57,600 bases of DNA from Phocaeicola sp. (GCA_020026175.1 JAHHQV010000011.1:1-57600), one strand, 5' to 3'. Positions 17,241 to 26,599 are shown, counted from the first letter of the stretch. Program-made: numbers and translations. Notes: generated by a model from the sequence alone, not told the origin.

Positions 17241-17942
17241 ATGGTAAAAAAAGAATTAACTGAAGCTGAGATTGCAGAAAGCATTCCAGACTTATGGCAG
17301 CCGCTAACTGATGCCCAAAAAGAATATTTAGCACAGAATTTTACTTTACAAAAGTATAAGAAAAATGAGACGATCTACTGTGAAGGAGAAACACCTAAAT
17401 ATCTTATGTGCCTCCTAAGAGGTAAAGTGAAAATTTATAAAGATGGTGTAGGAGGAAGAAGTCAGATTATAAGAGTAATTAAAGACAAAGAGTATTTTGC
17501 ATACAGAGCATACTTTGCAAATGAAAACTACGTAACTGCTGCCGCTGCTTTCGAGCCATGCACAATATGTCTCATCCCTATGACATGTATAGTAAAATTA
17601 CTTGAAGAGAATGCAGGTCTTGGATTGTTCTTTATCAGACAATTGTCCATCGATCTTGGTATCTCTGACGAAAGAACAGTAAGTCTTACTCAAAAACATA
17701 TCAGAGGAAGACTCGCCGAATCGCTGATATTCCTAAAAGACACATATGGAGTAGAAGAAGATTTATGTACATTAAGTATCTATCTATCAAGAGAAGATCT
17801 GGCAAATCTGTCGAACATGACGACATCAAATGCTATCAGAACTCTTTCAAACTTCGCTTCCGAAAAACTTATCATTATAGACGGAAGAAAGATAAAACTG
17901 ATTGATGAAGAAAGACTTAAGAAAATAAGCAAAATAGGATAA
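17241..17942 (+). CDS. Crp/Fnr family transcriptional regulator
   Basis: The start at 17241 (MVKKELTEAEIAE) gives 233 aa, the usual Crp length. Residues about 30-130 form the cyclic-nucleotide-binding-type beta barrel (YKKNETIYCEGETPKYLMCL, GKVKIYKDG). The glycine-rich turn is followed by a long dimerisation helix. The C-terminal winged helix-turn-helix contains LSREDLANLSNMTTSNAIRT as the recognition region. No Fe-S cysteine cluster of the Fnr type is evident. The effector and targets are unknown. It is isolated between its own promoter and a strong bidirectional terminator. Confidence 0.9.
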   Translation: MVKKELTEAEIAESIPDLWQPLTDAQKEYLAQNFTLQKYKKNETIYCEGETPKYLMCLLRGKVKIYKDGVGGRSQIIRVIKDKEYFAYRAYFANENYVTAAAAFEPCTICLIPMTCIVKLLEENAGLGLFFIRQLSIDLGISDERTVSLTQKHIRGRLAESLIFLKDTYGVEEDLCTLSIYLSREDLANLSNMTTSNAIRTLSNFASEKLIIIDGRKIKLIDEERLKKISKIG

Positions 17943-18002
17943 AAAAAATCGAGATTATGACATTTGAATAATATAATTCGTCTGTCATAATCTCGATTTT
18001 TT
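17943..18002. terminator. Bidirectional terminator, 20-bp stem
   Basis: AAAAAATCGAGATTATGACA (17943-17962) pairs perfectly with 17983-18002, giving an A tract on one side and a T tract on the other. It separates the convergent Crp/Fnr and permease genes. Confidence 0.92.
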
Positions 18003-18010
18003 ATGGAAAT

Positions 18011-19255
18011 TCATTCATATCTTATAGACTTTGCCGGATGAATCCTGCTTATAAGATAAGACGGACCTATAAGCATAAGCACAGATACTACTAACGTAAA
18101 TATATTAAGTAGTATATAAAGCCATATGTTTAATTCTACAGGAACTGTATTTACATAATACACTTTAGGATCAAGTTTTACCGGTTGTAGAAAGTATTGA
18201 ATCATACAAAGAGAAACACCTATTATATTTCCCCATAACATTCCTCTACCTATAAGGAATACAGAAAATGACAAGAATATTTTCCTTATAGAGGTATTGT
18301 CTGCACCCATCGCCTTGAGAACTCCTATCATGTTTGTACGTTCTAATATTATTATAAGCAATCCAGATATCATAGTAAAACCGGCTACACCTGTCATCAA
18401 AAAAAGAATAACCCATACATTTAAGTCCAAGAGATCCAGCCAAGCGAAAATCTGCGGATTAGCTTCCACTATAGTCCTAGAAAAATAGCTTTCTCCATAT
18501 TCATCTTCACGTTCAAGCAAACTGGAACGAAGTTCATCATTGACATAATCGACTTTAGAAAAATCAGAAACTTCAACTTCTACACCGCTCACCTGATTAT
18601 GTTTCCAATTATTCAATCTATTTACAGTATAAATATCGGTAATAAGAAAATAATCATCAAAAGCAGAAAAATTTGTCTGATATATAGCCGAAACAACAAG
18701 TCGCCTGACACGTACATTTTCATCTATAAAATAAGTATAAATCTTATCACCTGTCGAAATCTGCAATTTATCAGCGATAGACTTGGATATAATGACCTTA
18801 TTGGATGAAACAGAGTCTGAGAAGGAAGGTATATCACCTTCACATATGTGTTCTGACAAGAAATCTATATCATATTCCTGCCCTATTCCCTTCAAGACCA
18901 TACCCTGAAAATTATCAGAAGTCATAATCATACCAGGTTTTGTAGAATAACGCTGAGCATAAGATACATAAGGTATTCCCGATATAGAAGACATCAAGCT
19001 GTCTCCTGCAGCAATAGGTGAAGACATATACATCTGAGCGTCATCAAGACTTGTCACCATTATGCTTGAAGCCATACCCACGAGCTTATCTCTTACCTGA
19101 TTTTTAAACCCTACAACCACGGCCACAGAAACAATCATAACAGCCAGACCTATAGCAATACCAGCCATTGCAATACGCACGGCCGGTTTTGACACTTGTT
19201 TATTTCCTTCGTCGTTATGATATATACGACGAGCTATGAACAGTTTCCAATTCAT
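18011..19255 (-). CDS. FtsX/LolE-type ABC transporter permease
   Basis: The 414-aa inner-membrane protein has the MacB/LolCE layout. There is one N-terminal helix (AVRIAMAGIAIGLAVMIVSVAVVVGFK), a large periplasmic domain (about residues 55-265), then three helices in a C-terminal FtsX domain (VWVILFLMTGVAGFTMISGLLIIILERTN and onward, ending SRIHPAKSIRYE). It resembles the permease that frees outer-membrane lipoproteins from the inner membrane for LolA. No ATPase partner is adjacent. It follows the aminotransferase gene by 6 nt, so the two share a transcript. Confidence 0.85.
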   Translation of the reverse strand: MNWKLFIARRIYHNDEGNKQVSKPAVRIAMAGIAIGLAVMIVSVAVVVGFKNQVRDKLVGMASSIMVTSLDDAQMYMSSPIAAGDSLMSSISGIPYVSYAQRYSTKPGMIMTSDNFQGMVLKGIGQEYDIDFLSEHICEGDIPSFSDSVSSNKVIISKSIADKLQISTGDKIYTYFIDENVRVRRLVVSAIYQTNFSAFDDYFLITDIYTVNRLNNWKHNQVSGVEVEVSDFSKVDYVNDELRSSLLEREDEYGESYFSRTIVEANPQIFAWLDLLDLNVWVILFLMTGVAGFTMISGLLIIILERTNMIGVLKAMGADNTSIRKIFLSFSVFLIGRGMLWGNIIGVSLCMIQYFLQPVKLDPKVYYVNTVPVELNIWLYILLNIFTLVVSVLMLIGPSYLISRIHPAKSIRYE

Positions 19256-19261
19256 GATATA

Positions 19262-20464
19262 TTATTCATCTACTCTACCAGGATATGCCTCCAAAGCCTT
19301 TCTCAACACAAACAAAGCCCTTACCAAATCTTCCTTTTTAAGAACATAAGCTACACGGACTTCATTTTTCCCCAAGCCTGGAGTTGTATAGAATCCACTT
19401 GCAGGTGCCATCATAACCGTTTCACCTTCATAATTGAACTCAGAAAGACACCACGCACAAAACTTATCACAATCATCTACAGGAAGTTTTGCTACTGTAT
19501 AAAATGCGCCCATTGGAATAGGAGAATAAACTCCAGGTATTCTGTTAAGACCATCAATAAGACACTTTCTTCTTTCTACATACTCTTCGTAAATATCACT
19601 TGAATATTTTTCAGATTCATCCAACGAAGCTTCTGCTGCTATCTGACCTATCAATGGAGGGCTCAATCTTGCCTGACAGAACTTCATTACAGCCTTTCTC
19701 ACTTCAGGATTTTTTGTTATCAATGCACCTATTCTGATACCACATTCAGAATATCTTTTCGACACCGAATCTATAAGGACCACATTCTGCTCTATCCCTT
19801 CAAGATGACAAGCCGAAATATAAGGAGAACCAGTATAGATAAATTCACGATAGACCTCATCCGAAAACAGGAACAAATCATATTTCTTTACCAAGTCTCT
19901 GATTTGATTCATTTCTCTACGAGTGTAAAGATAACCTGTAGGGTTATTAGGATTACAAATCAGTATACCCTTTGTACGTTCGTTTATAAGTTCCTCGAAC
20001 TTCTCTACTTTTGGCAACGAAAAGCCCTCTTCTATGGTAGTTGTAATGGTACGTATAATGGCACCGGCGGATATTGCAAAAGCCATATAGTTGGCATATG
20101 CAGGTTCTGGTACTATAATTTCATCACCCGGATTAAGGCAGCTCATAAAAGCAAACAAAACCGCTTCCGACCCCCCTGTAGTTACAATGATATCATTGGC
20201 ATTAAGATTTATATCATATCTTTTATAATAGCCTACAAGCTTTTCACGATAACTTCTGTATCCATCACTGGGACTATACTCCAAAACTTTTCTGTCAATA
20301 TTACGAATTGCCTCCAAGGCGGCTCGAGGTGTAGGCAGGTCTGGCTGACCTATATTAAGATGATATACATTTATTCCTCTTTCTTTAGCTGCTTCGGCCA
20401 ATGGAGCCAATTTTCTGATTGGCGACTCTGGCATTTCGTTTCCTCTGATGGATATTTTTGGCAT
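19262..20464 (-). CDS. PLP-dependent aminotransferase, class I/II (AspB-like)
   Basis: The 400-aa fold type I enzyme carries the family motifs: LNIGQPDLPTPRAALEAI near the N-terminus, TTGGSEAVLFAF at the cofactor site, ICNPNNPTGYLYTRREM, SDEVYREFIY, and the Schiff-base lysine in LIDSVSKRYSECGIRIGAL. The final arginine for substrate carboxylate binding is in NEVRVAYVL. It probably transaminates aspartate or another amino acid. The true substrate cannot be read from sequence. It leads a two-gene operon with the FtsX/LolE-type permease. Confidence 0.87.
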   Translation of the reverse strand: MPKISIRGNEMPESPIRKLAPLAEAAKERGINVYHLNIGQPDLPTPRAALEAIRNIDRKVLEYSPSDGYRSYREKLVGYYKRYDINLNANDIIVTTGGSEAVLFAFMSCLNPGDEIIVPEPAYANYMAFAISAGAIIRTITTTIEEGFSLPKVEKFEELINERTKGILICNPNNPTGYLYTRREMNQIRDLVKKYDLFLFSDEVYREFIYTGSPYISACHLEGIEQNVVLIDSVSKRYSECGIRIGALITKNPEVRKAVMKFCQARLSPPLIGQIAAEASLDESEKYSSDIYEEYVERRKCLIDGLNRIPGVYSPIPMGAFYTVAKLPVDDCDKFCAWCLSEFNYEGETVMMAPASGFYTTPGLGKNEVRVAYVLKKEDLVRALFVLRKALEAYPGRVDE

Positions 20465-20492
20465 AAATTAATCTTTTTAAATTTACTCTCTG

Positions 20493-20500
20493 CAAATATA
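20493..20500 (-). promoter_or_regulatory. Predicted promoter of the aminotransferase operon
   Basis: On the - strand this reads TATATTTG, a perfect -7 box 28 nt before the aminotransferase ATG. Confidence 0.6.
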
Positions 20501-20550
20501 AACCGATTAACAATATAAAACAACTAACACACTATAAAGTTTTATCCCTT

Positions 20551-20584
20551 TTTGTACACCTTTTGTAAATAAATGCTATCTTTG
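20551..20584 (+). promoter_or_regulatory. Predicted promoter of the DUF4494-YggS operon
   Basis: The -33 box TTTG (20551-20554) and the -7 box TATCTTTG (20577-20584) are 22 nt apart. This is one of the most complete Bacteroidetes promoters in the window. It is divergent from the aminotransferase promoter. Confidence 0.7.
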
Positions 20585-20633
20585 TCGGAATAATAGAAAG
20601 AAACTTTATTAATAACATAAAAATATAACAAAG

Positions 20634-21113
20634 ATGATGCATAACTGGTTTGAGTGCAAAATAAGATATGACAAAACAATGGAAAACGGAATGAGCAAGA
20701 AAGTTACAGAGCCTTATCTTGTTGATGCACTTAGTTTTACCGAAGCCGAATCAAGAATAATAGAAGAAATAACACCATTCATAAGCGGAGAATTCACTGT
20801 ATCGGACATCAAACGTGCGAACTACAGCGAACTCTTTTTCTGCGATGAAGACGAAGCAGACAGATGGTTTAAGTTTAAATTATATTTCATCACATTGGAT
20901 GAAAAAACAGGAGCCGAAAAAAAAACAGCTACAAACATACTTGTACAAGCTTCGGACCTGAAAGATTCTATAAAAAAACTTGACGAGGGAATGAAGGGAA
21001 CCATGGCAGACTATACTATAGCTTCTGTAGCAGAAACTGCTATAATGGATGTATACCCATACTCTGCAGAACCAGACGTGAAACCAGAGTTTCCTGATGC
21101 TGCAAACAGATAA
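20634..21113 (+). CDS. DUF4494 domain protein
   Basis: This 159-aa soluble protein has no signal peptide or membrane segment. The sequence MMHNWFECKIRYDKTMENG and VTEPYLVDALSFTEAESRI match what I know of DUF4494, a Bacteroidetes family of unknown function. In the middle is FFCDEDEADRWFKFKLYFITLDE, rich in acidic and aromatic residues. The gene is first in an operon with the YggS-like protein, which starts 25 nt after its stop, and the dihydroorotate dehydrogenase-like protein. Confidence 0.8.
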   Translation: MMHNWFECKIRYDKTMENGMSKKVTEPYLVDALSFTEAESRIIEEITPFISGEFTVSDIKRANYSELFFCDEDEADRWFKFKLYFITLDEKTGAEKKTATNILVQASDLKDSIKKLDEGMKGTMADYTIASVAETAIMDVYPYSAEPDVKPEFPDAANR

Positions 21114-21138
21114 AAGACTAGTTATAAAAAACATTGTC

Positions 21139-21807
21139 ATGGATATCAAATCAATATTGAAAGATATAAATGACGAACTGCCACAAAACACACGTTTAGT
21201 GGCAGTTTCGAAATTTCACACTGCAGAAGCAATCAAAGAAGCATATGATGCCGGACAGAGAATATTTGGAGAAAGCAAAGCCCAAGAACTTGAAGAAAAA
21301 CATAAAATTCTGCCCAAAGACATCGAATGGCACTTCATAGGTCATCTGCAAACCAATAAGGTAAAATATATTGCACCTTATGTTTCTATGATTCATGCTG
21401 TAGATTCATACAAGTTATTGGAAGAAATCAACAAACAGGCAGCCAAACACAACAGAGTCATTAATTGTCTACTCGAAATACACATTGCAAAAGAAGACAG
21501 TAAATTTGGACTGAGTACCGAAGAATGTGAAAACATTCTTAAAAGTGGAAAATGGAAGACTCTTGAAAATATTTCCATTTGCGGTATTATGGGAATGGCT
21601 ACAAATACAGACGATAACATGATTATAGAAAACGAATTCAGCACATTACAATCGTTATTCAAAAAGTTAAAAACTGAATTTTTCTGTAATGACAAAAATT
21701 TCAATGAATTGTCTATGGGCATGTCGGATGACTATCGTATAGCTATAAATCATGGAAGTACACTTGTAAGAATAGGAAGTAAAATATTTGGAATTAGAAA
21801 CTATTAA
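21139..21807 (+). CDS. YggS/PLPBP family PLP-binding protein
   Basis: The start at 21139 (MDIKSILKDINDELP) gives 222 aa and avoids overlap with the preceding gene. An upstream in-frame ATG at 21097 would add 14 residues. The PLP lysine is in RLVAVSKFHTAEAI and is followed by FGESKAQELEEKH. Later family stretches are WHFIGHLQTNKVKYI and LSMGMSDDYRIAINHGSTLVRIGS. YggS proteins have no known enzyme activity and are thought to buffer PLP homeostasis. Confidence 0.93.
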   Translation: MDIKSILKDINDELPQNTRLVAVSKFHTAEAIKEAYDAGQRIFGESKAQELEEKHKILPKDIEWHFIGHLQTNKVKYIAPYVSMIHAVDSYKLLEEINKQAAKHNRVINCLLEIHIAKEDSKFGLSTEECENILKSGKWKTLENISICGIMGMATNTDDNMIIENEFSTLQSLFKKLKTEFFCNDKNFNELSMGMSDDYRIAINHGSTLVRIGSKIFGIRNY

Positions 21808-21820
21808 AATCATATTCTAT

Positions 21821-22792
21821 ATGGCACAATTAGAAACAACTTTTGCAGGATTAAAACTTAAAAATCCTATTATAATCAGCAGTTCCGGTTTAACTAACAG
21901 CATAGAAAAAATAAAAAAACTGGAAGAGGCAGGAGCCGGATCCATTGTTCTAAAATCAGTATTTGAAGAACAAATCAACATACAGGCAGGACAGATGAGC
22001 GGCTACAATTCTCCCGAAGCCAACGACTATCTGAATGCATACGTACGTTCAAATGCTTTAAACGAGCATATCGAACTTATCAGAGAAGTCAAGAAGTCAT
22101 GTAGCATACCCGTAATAGCCAGCATAAACTGCTATACCAAGAGCGAATGGACAGACTTTGCAAAACATCTGGAAGAAGCTGGTGCCGATGCATTGGAAAT
22201 AAATATCCTTGCCCTTCAAGCAGGATTAGAATATCAATACGGCAGTTTCGAACAGCTTCACATAGAAGTACTAAAAAGCATCAAAAGCGTGGTTAACATT
22301 CCTGTCATCATGAAATTGGGAAGCAATCTTACAAATCCTGTAACTTTAATAAACCAGCTTTACGCAAACGGAGCGGCAGCCGTGGTTTTATTCAACCGTT
22401 TTTACCAGCCCGACATCAATATAGAAACATTAAGTTATACAAGTTCGAATGTATTCAGTTCATCAAATGAACTTGCAGAAAAAATCAGATGGACAGCCAT
22501 AGCCTCAGCTTCAGTTCCACAGATCGATTTTGGAATTTCGGGTGGAGTACATTGCGGTAAAGGAGTAATCAAATCTATACTGGCAGGAGCAAACGCCGTT
22601 GAAGTATGTAGTGCTATCTATCAATATGGCAATAAAGAAATAAAAGCAATGACAGATGAGCTAAACGCCTGGATGGATTCTAAGGGATACAAAAACATTG
22701 AACAGATAAAAGGTTTGATGAATGCCCAAAAGACTGAGATAAACCCTCTTGAACGTACCCAATTTATGAAATACTATAGCAGTCACGAATAA
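21821..22792 (+). CDS. Dihydroorotate dehydrogenase-like flavoprotein
   Basis: The start at 21821 (MAQLETTFAGLKLKN) gives 323 aa, 13 nt after the YggS stop. It is a TIM barrel of the PyrD superfamily, with NPIIISSSGLT, GAGSIVLKSVFEEQI, VPVIASINCYTKSEW and the phosphate site FGISGGVHCGKGVIKSILAGANAVEV. The stretch where pyrimidine enzymes have NxSCPN reads LEINILALQAG here, so the usual catalytic motif is not conserved. A different reductive or FMN-linked role is therefore more likely than orotate synthesis. Confidence 0.82.
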   Translation: MAQLETTFAGLKLKNPIIISSSGLTNSIEKIKKLEEAGAGSIVLKSVFEEQINIQAGQMSGYNSPEANDYLNAYVRSNALNEHIELIREVKKSCSIPVIASINCYTKSEWTDFAKHLEEAGADALEINILALQAGLEYQYGSFEQLHIEVLKSIKSVVNIPVIMKLGSNLTNPVTLINQLYANGAAAVVLFNRFYQPDINIETLSYTSSNVFSSSNELAEKIRWTAIASASVPQIDFGISGGVHCGKGVIKSILAGANAVEVCSAIYQYGNKEIKAMTDELNAWMDSKGYKNIEQIKGLMNAQKTEINPLERTQFMKYYSSHE

Positions 22793-22816
22793 AGTTTTTT
22801 ATAATATAACATATCA

Positions 22817-22878
22817 AAAAGGTGTTCTCCTGTAATGTAAAAATATCAAAAAAAACATTACAAAAGAGAACACCTTTT
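22817..22878 (+). terminator. Two-tier hairpin terminator
   Basis: An outer 13-bp stem AAAAGGTGTTCTC / GAGAACACCTTTT (22817-22829 with 22866-22878) encloses an inner 8-bp stem TGTAATGT / ACATTACA (22831-22838 with 22855-22862) with an A-rich loop. It ends the DUF4494 operon. Confidence 0.8.
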
Positions 22879-22933
22879 GTTATATGAACGTTATATCATC
22901 GTACAAAAACTTACATTTATAACTAAAAAGTAG

Positions 22934-22941
22934 TATATTTG
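22934..22941 (+). promoter_or_regulatory. Predicted promoter of the acyl-CoA ligase operon
   Basis: TATATTTG is a perfect -7 box 46 nt before the ligase ATG. Confidence 0.6.
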
Positions 22942-22987
22942 CACAAGTATTAATATTTTGTGCATTACAAAAAAATAAAATTTATTT

Positions 22988-24646
22988 ATGGAAAAAAGTT
23001 TCTTAGCTTTTTTAGAAGAAAGTATAAAGAAAAATTGGGATCTTGACGCCCTGACTGATTATAAAGGAGCAACATTACAATACAAAGATGTAGCCCGTAA
23101 AATAGAAAAGCTGCATATTCTTCTTGAAGAAAGCGGCATAAAGCCGGGCGATAAAGTTGCACTTTGTGGCAGAAACTGCTCTCATTGGGGTGTAGCTTTT
23201 ATGGCTATTCTTACATACGGTGCTGTAGCAGTTCCTATTCTTCATGAATTCAAGCCTGACAATGTCCACAATATAGTAAACCATTCGGAAGCCCGTCTAC
23301 TCTTTGTAGGAGATGTAGCATGGGAGAACCTGAATGAAACCGAAATGCCGGCATTGGAAGGTATTATCCTTATGACAGACTTCACATTGACAATATGCAG
23401 AAGCGAAAAACTCTCATATGCAAGAGAACACCTCAACGAAATGTTCGGTAAGAAATTCCCTAAAAATTTCCGTAAAGAACACGTATCATATCGCCGTGAC
23501 TTGCCCGAAGAACTGGCCATTATCAATTATACATCCGGTACTACAAGTTTCTCTAAGGGAGTAATGCTTCCTTACAGAGTTATATGGTCTAATACAAAAT
23601 TTGCTTTCGAAGTATTGTCATTGAAGCCGGGAAATAAAGTAATATCAATGCTTCCTATGGCTCATATGTATGGTCTGGCATTCGAATTCATATACGAAAT
23701 GTGTTGTGGTTGTCATGTGTATTTCCTCACCAGAACACCTAGTCCTAAAATAATTTTCCAGGCTTTTGCCGAAGTTAAGCCTAGCATTGTAATATCTGTG
23801 CCTCTTATTATCGAGAAAATAATAAAGAAAAACGTTCTGCCTAAGCTTGAGACGCTGAAGATGAAGATACTTCTTAAAGTTCCTATCATCAACGACAAGA
23901 TAAAAGCTGCCGTAAGAGAACATATGATACAGGCATTCGGAGGTAATTTCTATGAAGTAATAATAGGTGGTGCTGCATTCAATCAAGATGTAGAAAAACT
24001 ACTGAAAAGCATTGATTTCCCATATACCGTAGGATACGGAATGACAGAATGTGGTCCTATTATATGTTATGAAGACTGGAACAGATTCAAGCCAGGTTCA
24101 TGCGGAAAGGCTGCTCCACGTATGGAAATAAAAATAGACAGTCCAGACCCACAAAACATAGTAGGAGAAATACTCACAAGAGGCGACAACGTAATGCTGG
24201 GATATTACAAAAATCCGGAATCAACTGCACAGGTTATCGACAAAGAAGGATGGTTGCACACAGGAGACCTTGGTATTATGGATGAAGAAGGAAACGTCAC
24301 AATCAAGGGAAGAAGCAAAAATATGCTTTTAGGACCTTCGGGACAAAACATATATCCGGAAGAAATAGAAGACAAGATAAACAATATGCCTTTCGTATGC
24401 GAAAGTATTGTGATACAGCAAGAAGACCACAAATTGGCAGCTCTTATATATCCAGACTTCGATTCTGCCTACTCACAAGGCATGAGCAATGAAGATATAG
24501 AAAAAGCAATGGAAGCCAACCGTACACAATTAAATAGTGAACTTCCTGCCTATTCTCAGATTACCCGCATAAAGATATTCCCGGAAGAATTTGAAAAGAC
24601 TCCTAAAAAGAGTATCAAGCGTTTCTTGTATCAAGATGTAAAATAA
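22988..24646 (+). CDS. AMP-binding acyl-CoA synthetase/ligase
   Basis: The 552-aa adenylate-forming enzyme shows all class motifs: the P-loop YTSGTTSFSKGVML, the A4 region PMAHMYGLAFEFIYEM, YGMTECGPIICYEDW, GWLHTGDLGIMDEEGN and IKGRSKNMLLGPSGQNIYPEEIE. The C-terminal lysine is in EKTPKKSIKRFLY. It probably activates long-chain fatty acids to acyl-CoA in the cytoplasm. There is no N-terminal signal. The next gene, encoding a secreted repeat protein, starts 3 nt after its stop, so the two are co-transcribed. Confidence 0.9.
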   Translation: MEKSFLAFLEESIKKNWDLDALTDYKGATLQYKDVARKIEKLHILLEESGIKPGDKVALCGRNCSHWGVAFMAILTYGAVAVPILHEFKPDNVHNIVNHSEARLLFVGDVAWENLNETEMPALEGIILMTDFTLTICRSEKLSYAREHLNEMFGKKFPKNFRKEHVSYRRDLPEELAIINYTSGTTSFSKGVMLPYRVIWSNTKFAFEVLSLKPGNKVISMLPMAHMYGLAFEFIYEMCCGCHVYFLTRTPSPKIIFQAFAEVKPSIVISVPLIIEKIIKKNVLPKLETLKMKILLKVPIINDKIKAAVREHMIQAFGGNFYEVIIGGAAFNQDVEKLLKSIDFPYTVGYGMTECGPIICYEDWNRFKPGSCGKAAPRMEIKIDSPDPQNIVGEILTRGDNVMLGYYKNPESTAQVIDKEGWLHTGDLGIMDEEGNVTIKGRSKNMLLGPSGQNIYPEEIEDKINNMPFVCESIVIQQEDHKLAALIYPDFDSAYSQGMSNEDIEKAMEANRTQLNSELPAYSQITRIKIFPEEFEKTPKKSIKRFLYQDVK

Positions 24647-24649
24647 TAC

Positions 24650-25906
24650 ATGAAAATCAATAGTACAATAATAAAGACATTCCTGCTGATAATAATATCG
24701 GCAGGAATTACATTCAATGCCTCTGCCAAAAACAAAAAGCCCAAAGGCAAGAATATTGCATTATGCATAACCAAGAAAAAAACAGATAAACAAAAAGTGA
24801 ATCACTTCAATCTGGGGCTTATGAGTTATTACAAAGAACTTCAAGGTGCCAGTATAAACATATTATCTGATATCTCAACATACAAATCTAAAGGAGCACA
24901 AATCTCAGGATTGATAAACATAACTGGATATAATAACTACGGAGCACAAATCTCGGGACTTGCAAATGTTACCGGATACAAAGCTTACGGACTAAGATTG
25001 GGAGGACTTATGAACATAAGCGGCAACTCAACGACAGGTTTTCAGATTTCTGGACTAGGAAATGTTGCAGGTAAATCTCAAAAAGGAGTTTCAATAGCCG
25101 GACTTATCAATCTAAGTTCTAAGGACAATACAGGAGTTTCTATATCGGGACTGGCAAACATTTCAGGCAAGAATCTTACAGGATTTGCAGTATCGGGGCT
25201 GATGAATGTAAGTGGAAGCGACATGAAAGGAGTACAACTTTCTTCACTTCTCAATATAGTCGGCAAAGAAAATCGTGGATTACAATTATCTGCATTGGGA
25301 AATGTAAGTGTTATCAACAAAGGAGTACAATTGGGTGTTATATCAAACTATAGTGTAGAAAACAGAGGACTACAAGTAGGACTAACAAATATATCGTCAA
25401 CCCCCAAAGCAAAAAGCGTCCAATTGGGTATTCTGAACATATGTAAAGACTCCACCAATATATCACGACAGATAGGACTTATAAACATCAAGCCTCACAC
25501 ACGTACCCAACTTTTAATTTCATCAGGCAACATAAACAAAGCCAATATAGCAGTAAGGTTAAAAAACAATTTTATATATACACAGTGGGAAGCAGGCATG
25601 CTAGTAGGGAAAATAACAGACAAGGCTTCATTGTCGGCGACTTACAGAACCGGACTGAGTATTCCTCTTATAAAAGAAAAACTAAATCTGAATACCGATA
25701 TAGGCTACAGCCATATAGAAACGCTGAAGAACAAAAATATCCCCAACAGGCTGTACTCCATACAACCCAGAATGGGCATTGAGTATAGTTTCAATAAGAG
25801 TTTCGGTATATTTGCAACAGGAGGATATTCATGGACACGTACCTATAAAGACAACCGTTCATTCTCAAAAGACCCTGTTATAGAAATAGGAATCGTATTG
25901 TTCTGA
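24650..25906 (+). CDS. Secreted surface-repeat protein (LA_2272-like repeats)
   Basis: The 418-aa protein has a signal peptide (about residues 1-26, ending FNASA). Residues about 80-270 are a run of roughly 20-residue repeats with the pattern GxQISGLxNVxG, such as GAQISGLANVTGY and GVSISGLANISG. Regular alternation suggests a beta-solenoid or strand-turn surface structure. The C-terminal 150 residues are beta-rich and end in a strand-like VIEIGIVLF, possibly an outer-membrane barrel. The repeats resemble those annotated as LA_2272 surface repeats (from memory). Role unknown. Confidence 0.72.
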   Translation: MKINSTIIKTFLLIIISAGITFNASAKNKKPKGKNIALCITKKKTDKQKVNHFNLGLMSYYKELQGASINILSDISTYKSKGAQISGLINITGYNNYGAQISGLANVTGYKAYGLRLGGLMNISGNSTTGFQISGLGNVAGKSQKGVSIAGLINLSSKDNTGVSISGLANISGKNLTGFAVSGLMNVSGSDMKGVQLSSLLNIVGKENRGLQLSALGNVSVINKGVQLGVISNYSVENRGLQVGLTNISSTPKAKSVQLGILNICKDSTNISRQIGLINIKPHTRTQLLISSGNINKANIAVRLKNNFIYTQWEAGMLVGKITDKASLSATYRTGLSIPLIKEKLNLNTDIGYSHIETLKNKNIPNRLYSIQPRMGIEYSFNKSFGIFATGGYSWTRTYKDNRSFSKDPVIEIGIVLF

Positions 25907-25929
25907 CATACACATTTATATAAAAAAAC

Positions 25930-25967
25930 ACGTCATAAATTTGTGTCTTCACACACTTTTATGACGT
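25930..25967. terminator. Bidirectional terminator
   Basis: A 10-bp stem ACGTCATAAA / TTTATGACGT (25930-25939 with 25958-25967), with A and T tracts outside, separates the convergent repeat-protein and Crp/Fnr genes. Confidence 0.85.
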
Positions 25968-25998
25968 ATTTTTTCATGCACTTTCTCTCTATAGTATG

Positions 25999-26586
25999 TC
26001 ACGAATTCAAGCTGGCAGAACGCACCCTACTCAAAGTTTCGGGAGTCATCTGCAACAAAGAAGCTATATATATAAGAGGAGCCCTTTTCAATATTTCGGG
26101 ATGAGTCTGCATAAGCTTATTATATCTTTCGTGCGCAGATTCAAATCTCATTATATCAGCTTTATGTTGTGAAGTTATCAAAGAGTCTTCAAAAACCCTT
26201 CTGTACAGTGTTCCTATTTCATTATTGACTTCAACCAGTTTCAATATCTCATGCTTGTTTATACTCCACAATACCGTAGGTTCCAAAGCTTCAATCATAA
26301 GTTGTGTAGGTTCCTCCTGAATATAACTTTCCAGACAAACCACTATAGAGTCTTCATATCCAATATGTTCCGTAAGGTCTTTATCATATTTGTAATAAAA
26401 CTGCCTTGTCATCCCTTTATCTACAAAATATAAAGAAGTACATATTTCACCCTTATCAAGAATTCTTTCACCTTTCTTGAACTTTTCCTGTACAATTACA
26501 TCGGCAAACATAACAAGAGAATCCCTTGATAAGGTACAGCTTAATGTATCAGCTATCCTCTTTGCTATTTCTATATTACGACTCAT
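25999..26586 (-). CDS. Crp/Fnr family regulator (second in window)
   Basis: The 195-aa protein has an N-terminal cyclic-nucleotide-type barrel (KGERILDKGEICTSLYFVDKGMTRQFYYKYDKDLTEH) and a C-terminal helical region, APLIYIASLLQMTPETLSRVRSA, that matches the HTH of Bacteroidetes Crp-like proteins. It is shorter than classical Crp, and the winged part is trimmed at the end. It lies 13 nt after the YitT gene in the same direction, so it may be regulated with it. Effector unknown. Confidence 0.85.
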   Translation of the reverse strand: MSRNIEIAKRIADTLSCTLSRDSLVMFADVIVQEKFKKGERILDKGEICTSLYFVDKGMTRQFYYKYDKDLTEHIGYEDSIVVCLESYIQEEPTQLMIEALEPTVLWSINKHEILKLVEVNNEIGTLYRRVFEDSLITSQHKADIMRFESAHERYNKLMQTHPEILKRAPLIYIASLLQMTPETLSRVRSASLNS

Positions 26587-26599
26587 AAACTACTTCATT

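Noticed and set aside
21821..22792. Calling this gene pyrD
   Set aside because: The key active-site motif of pyrimidine dihydroorotate dehydrogenases is not present.
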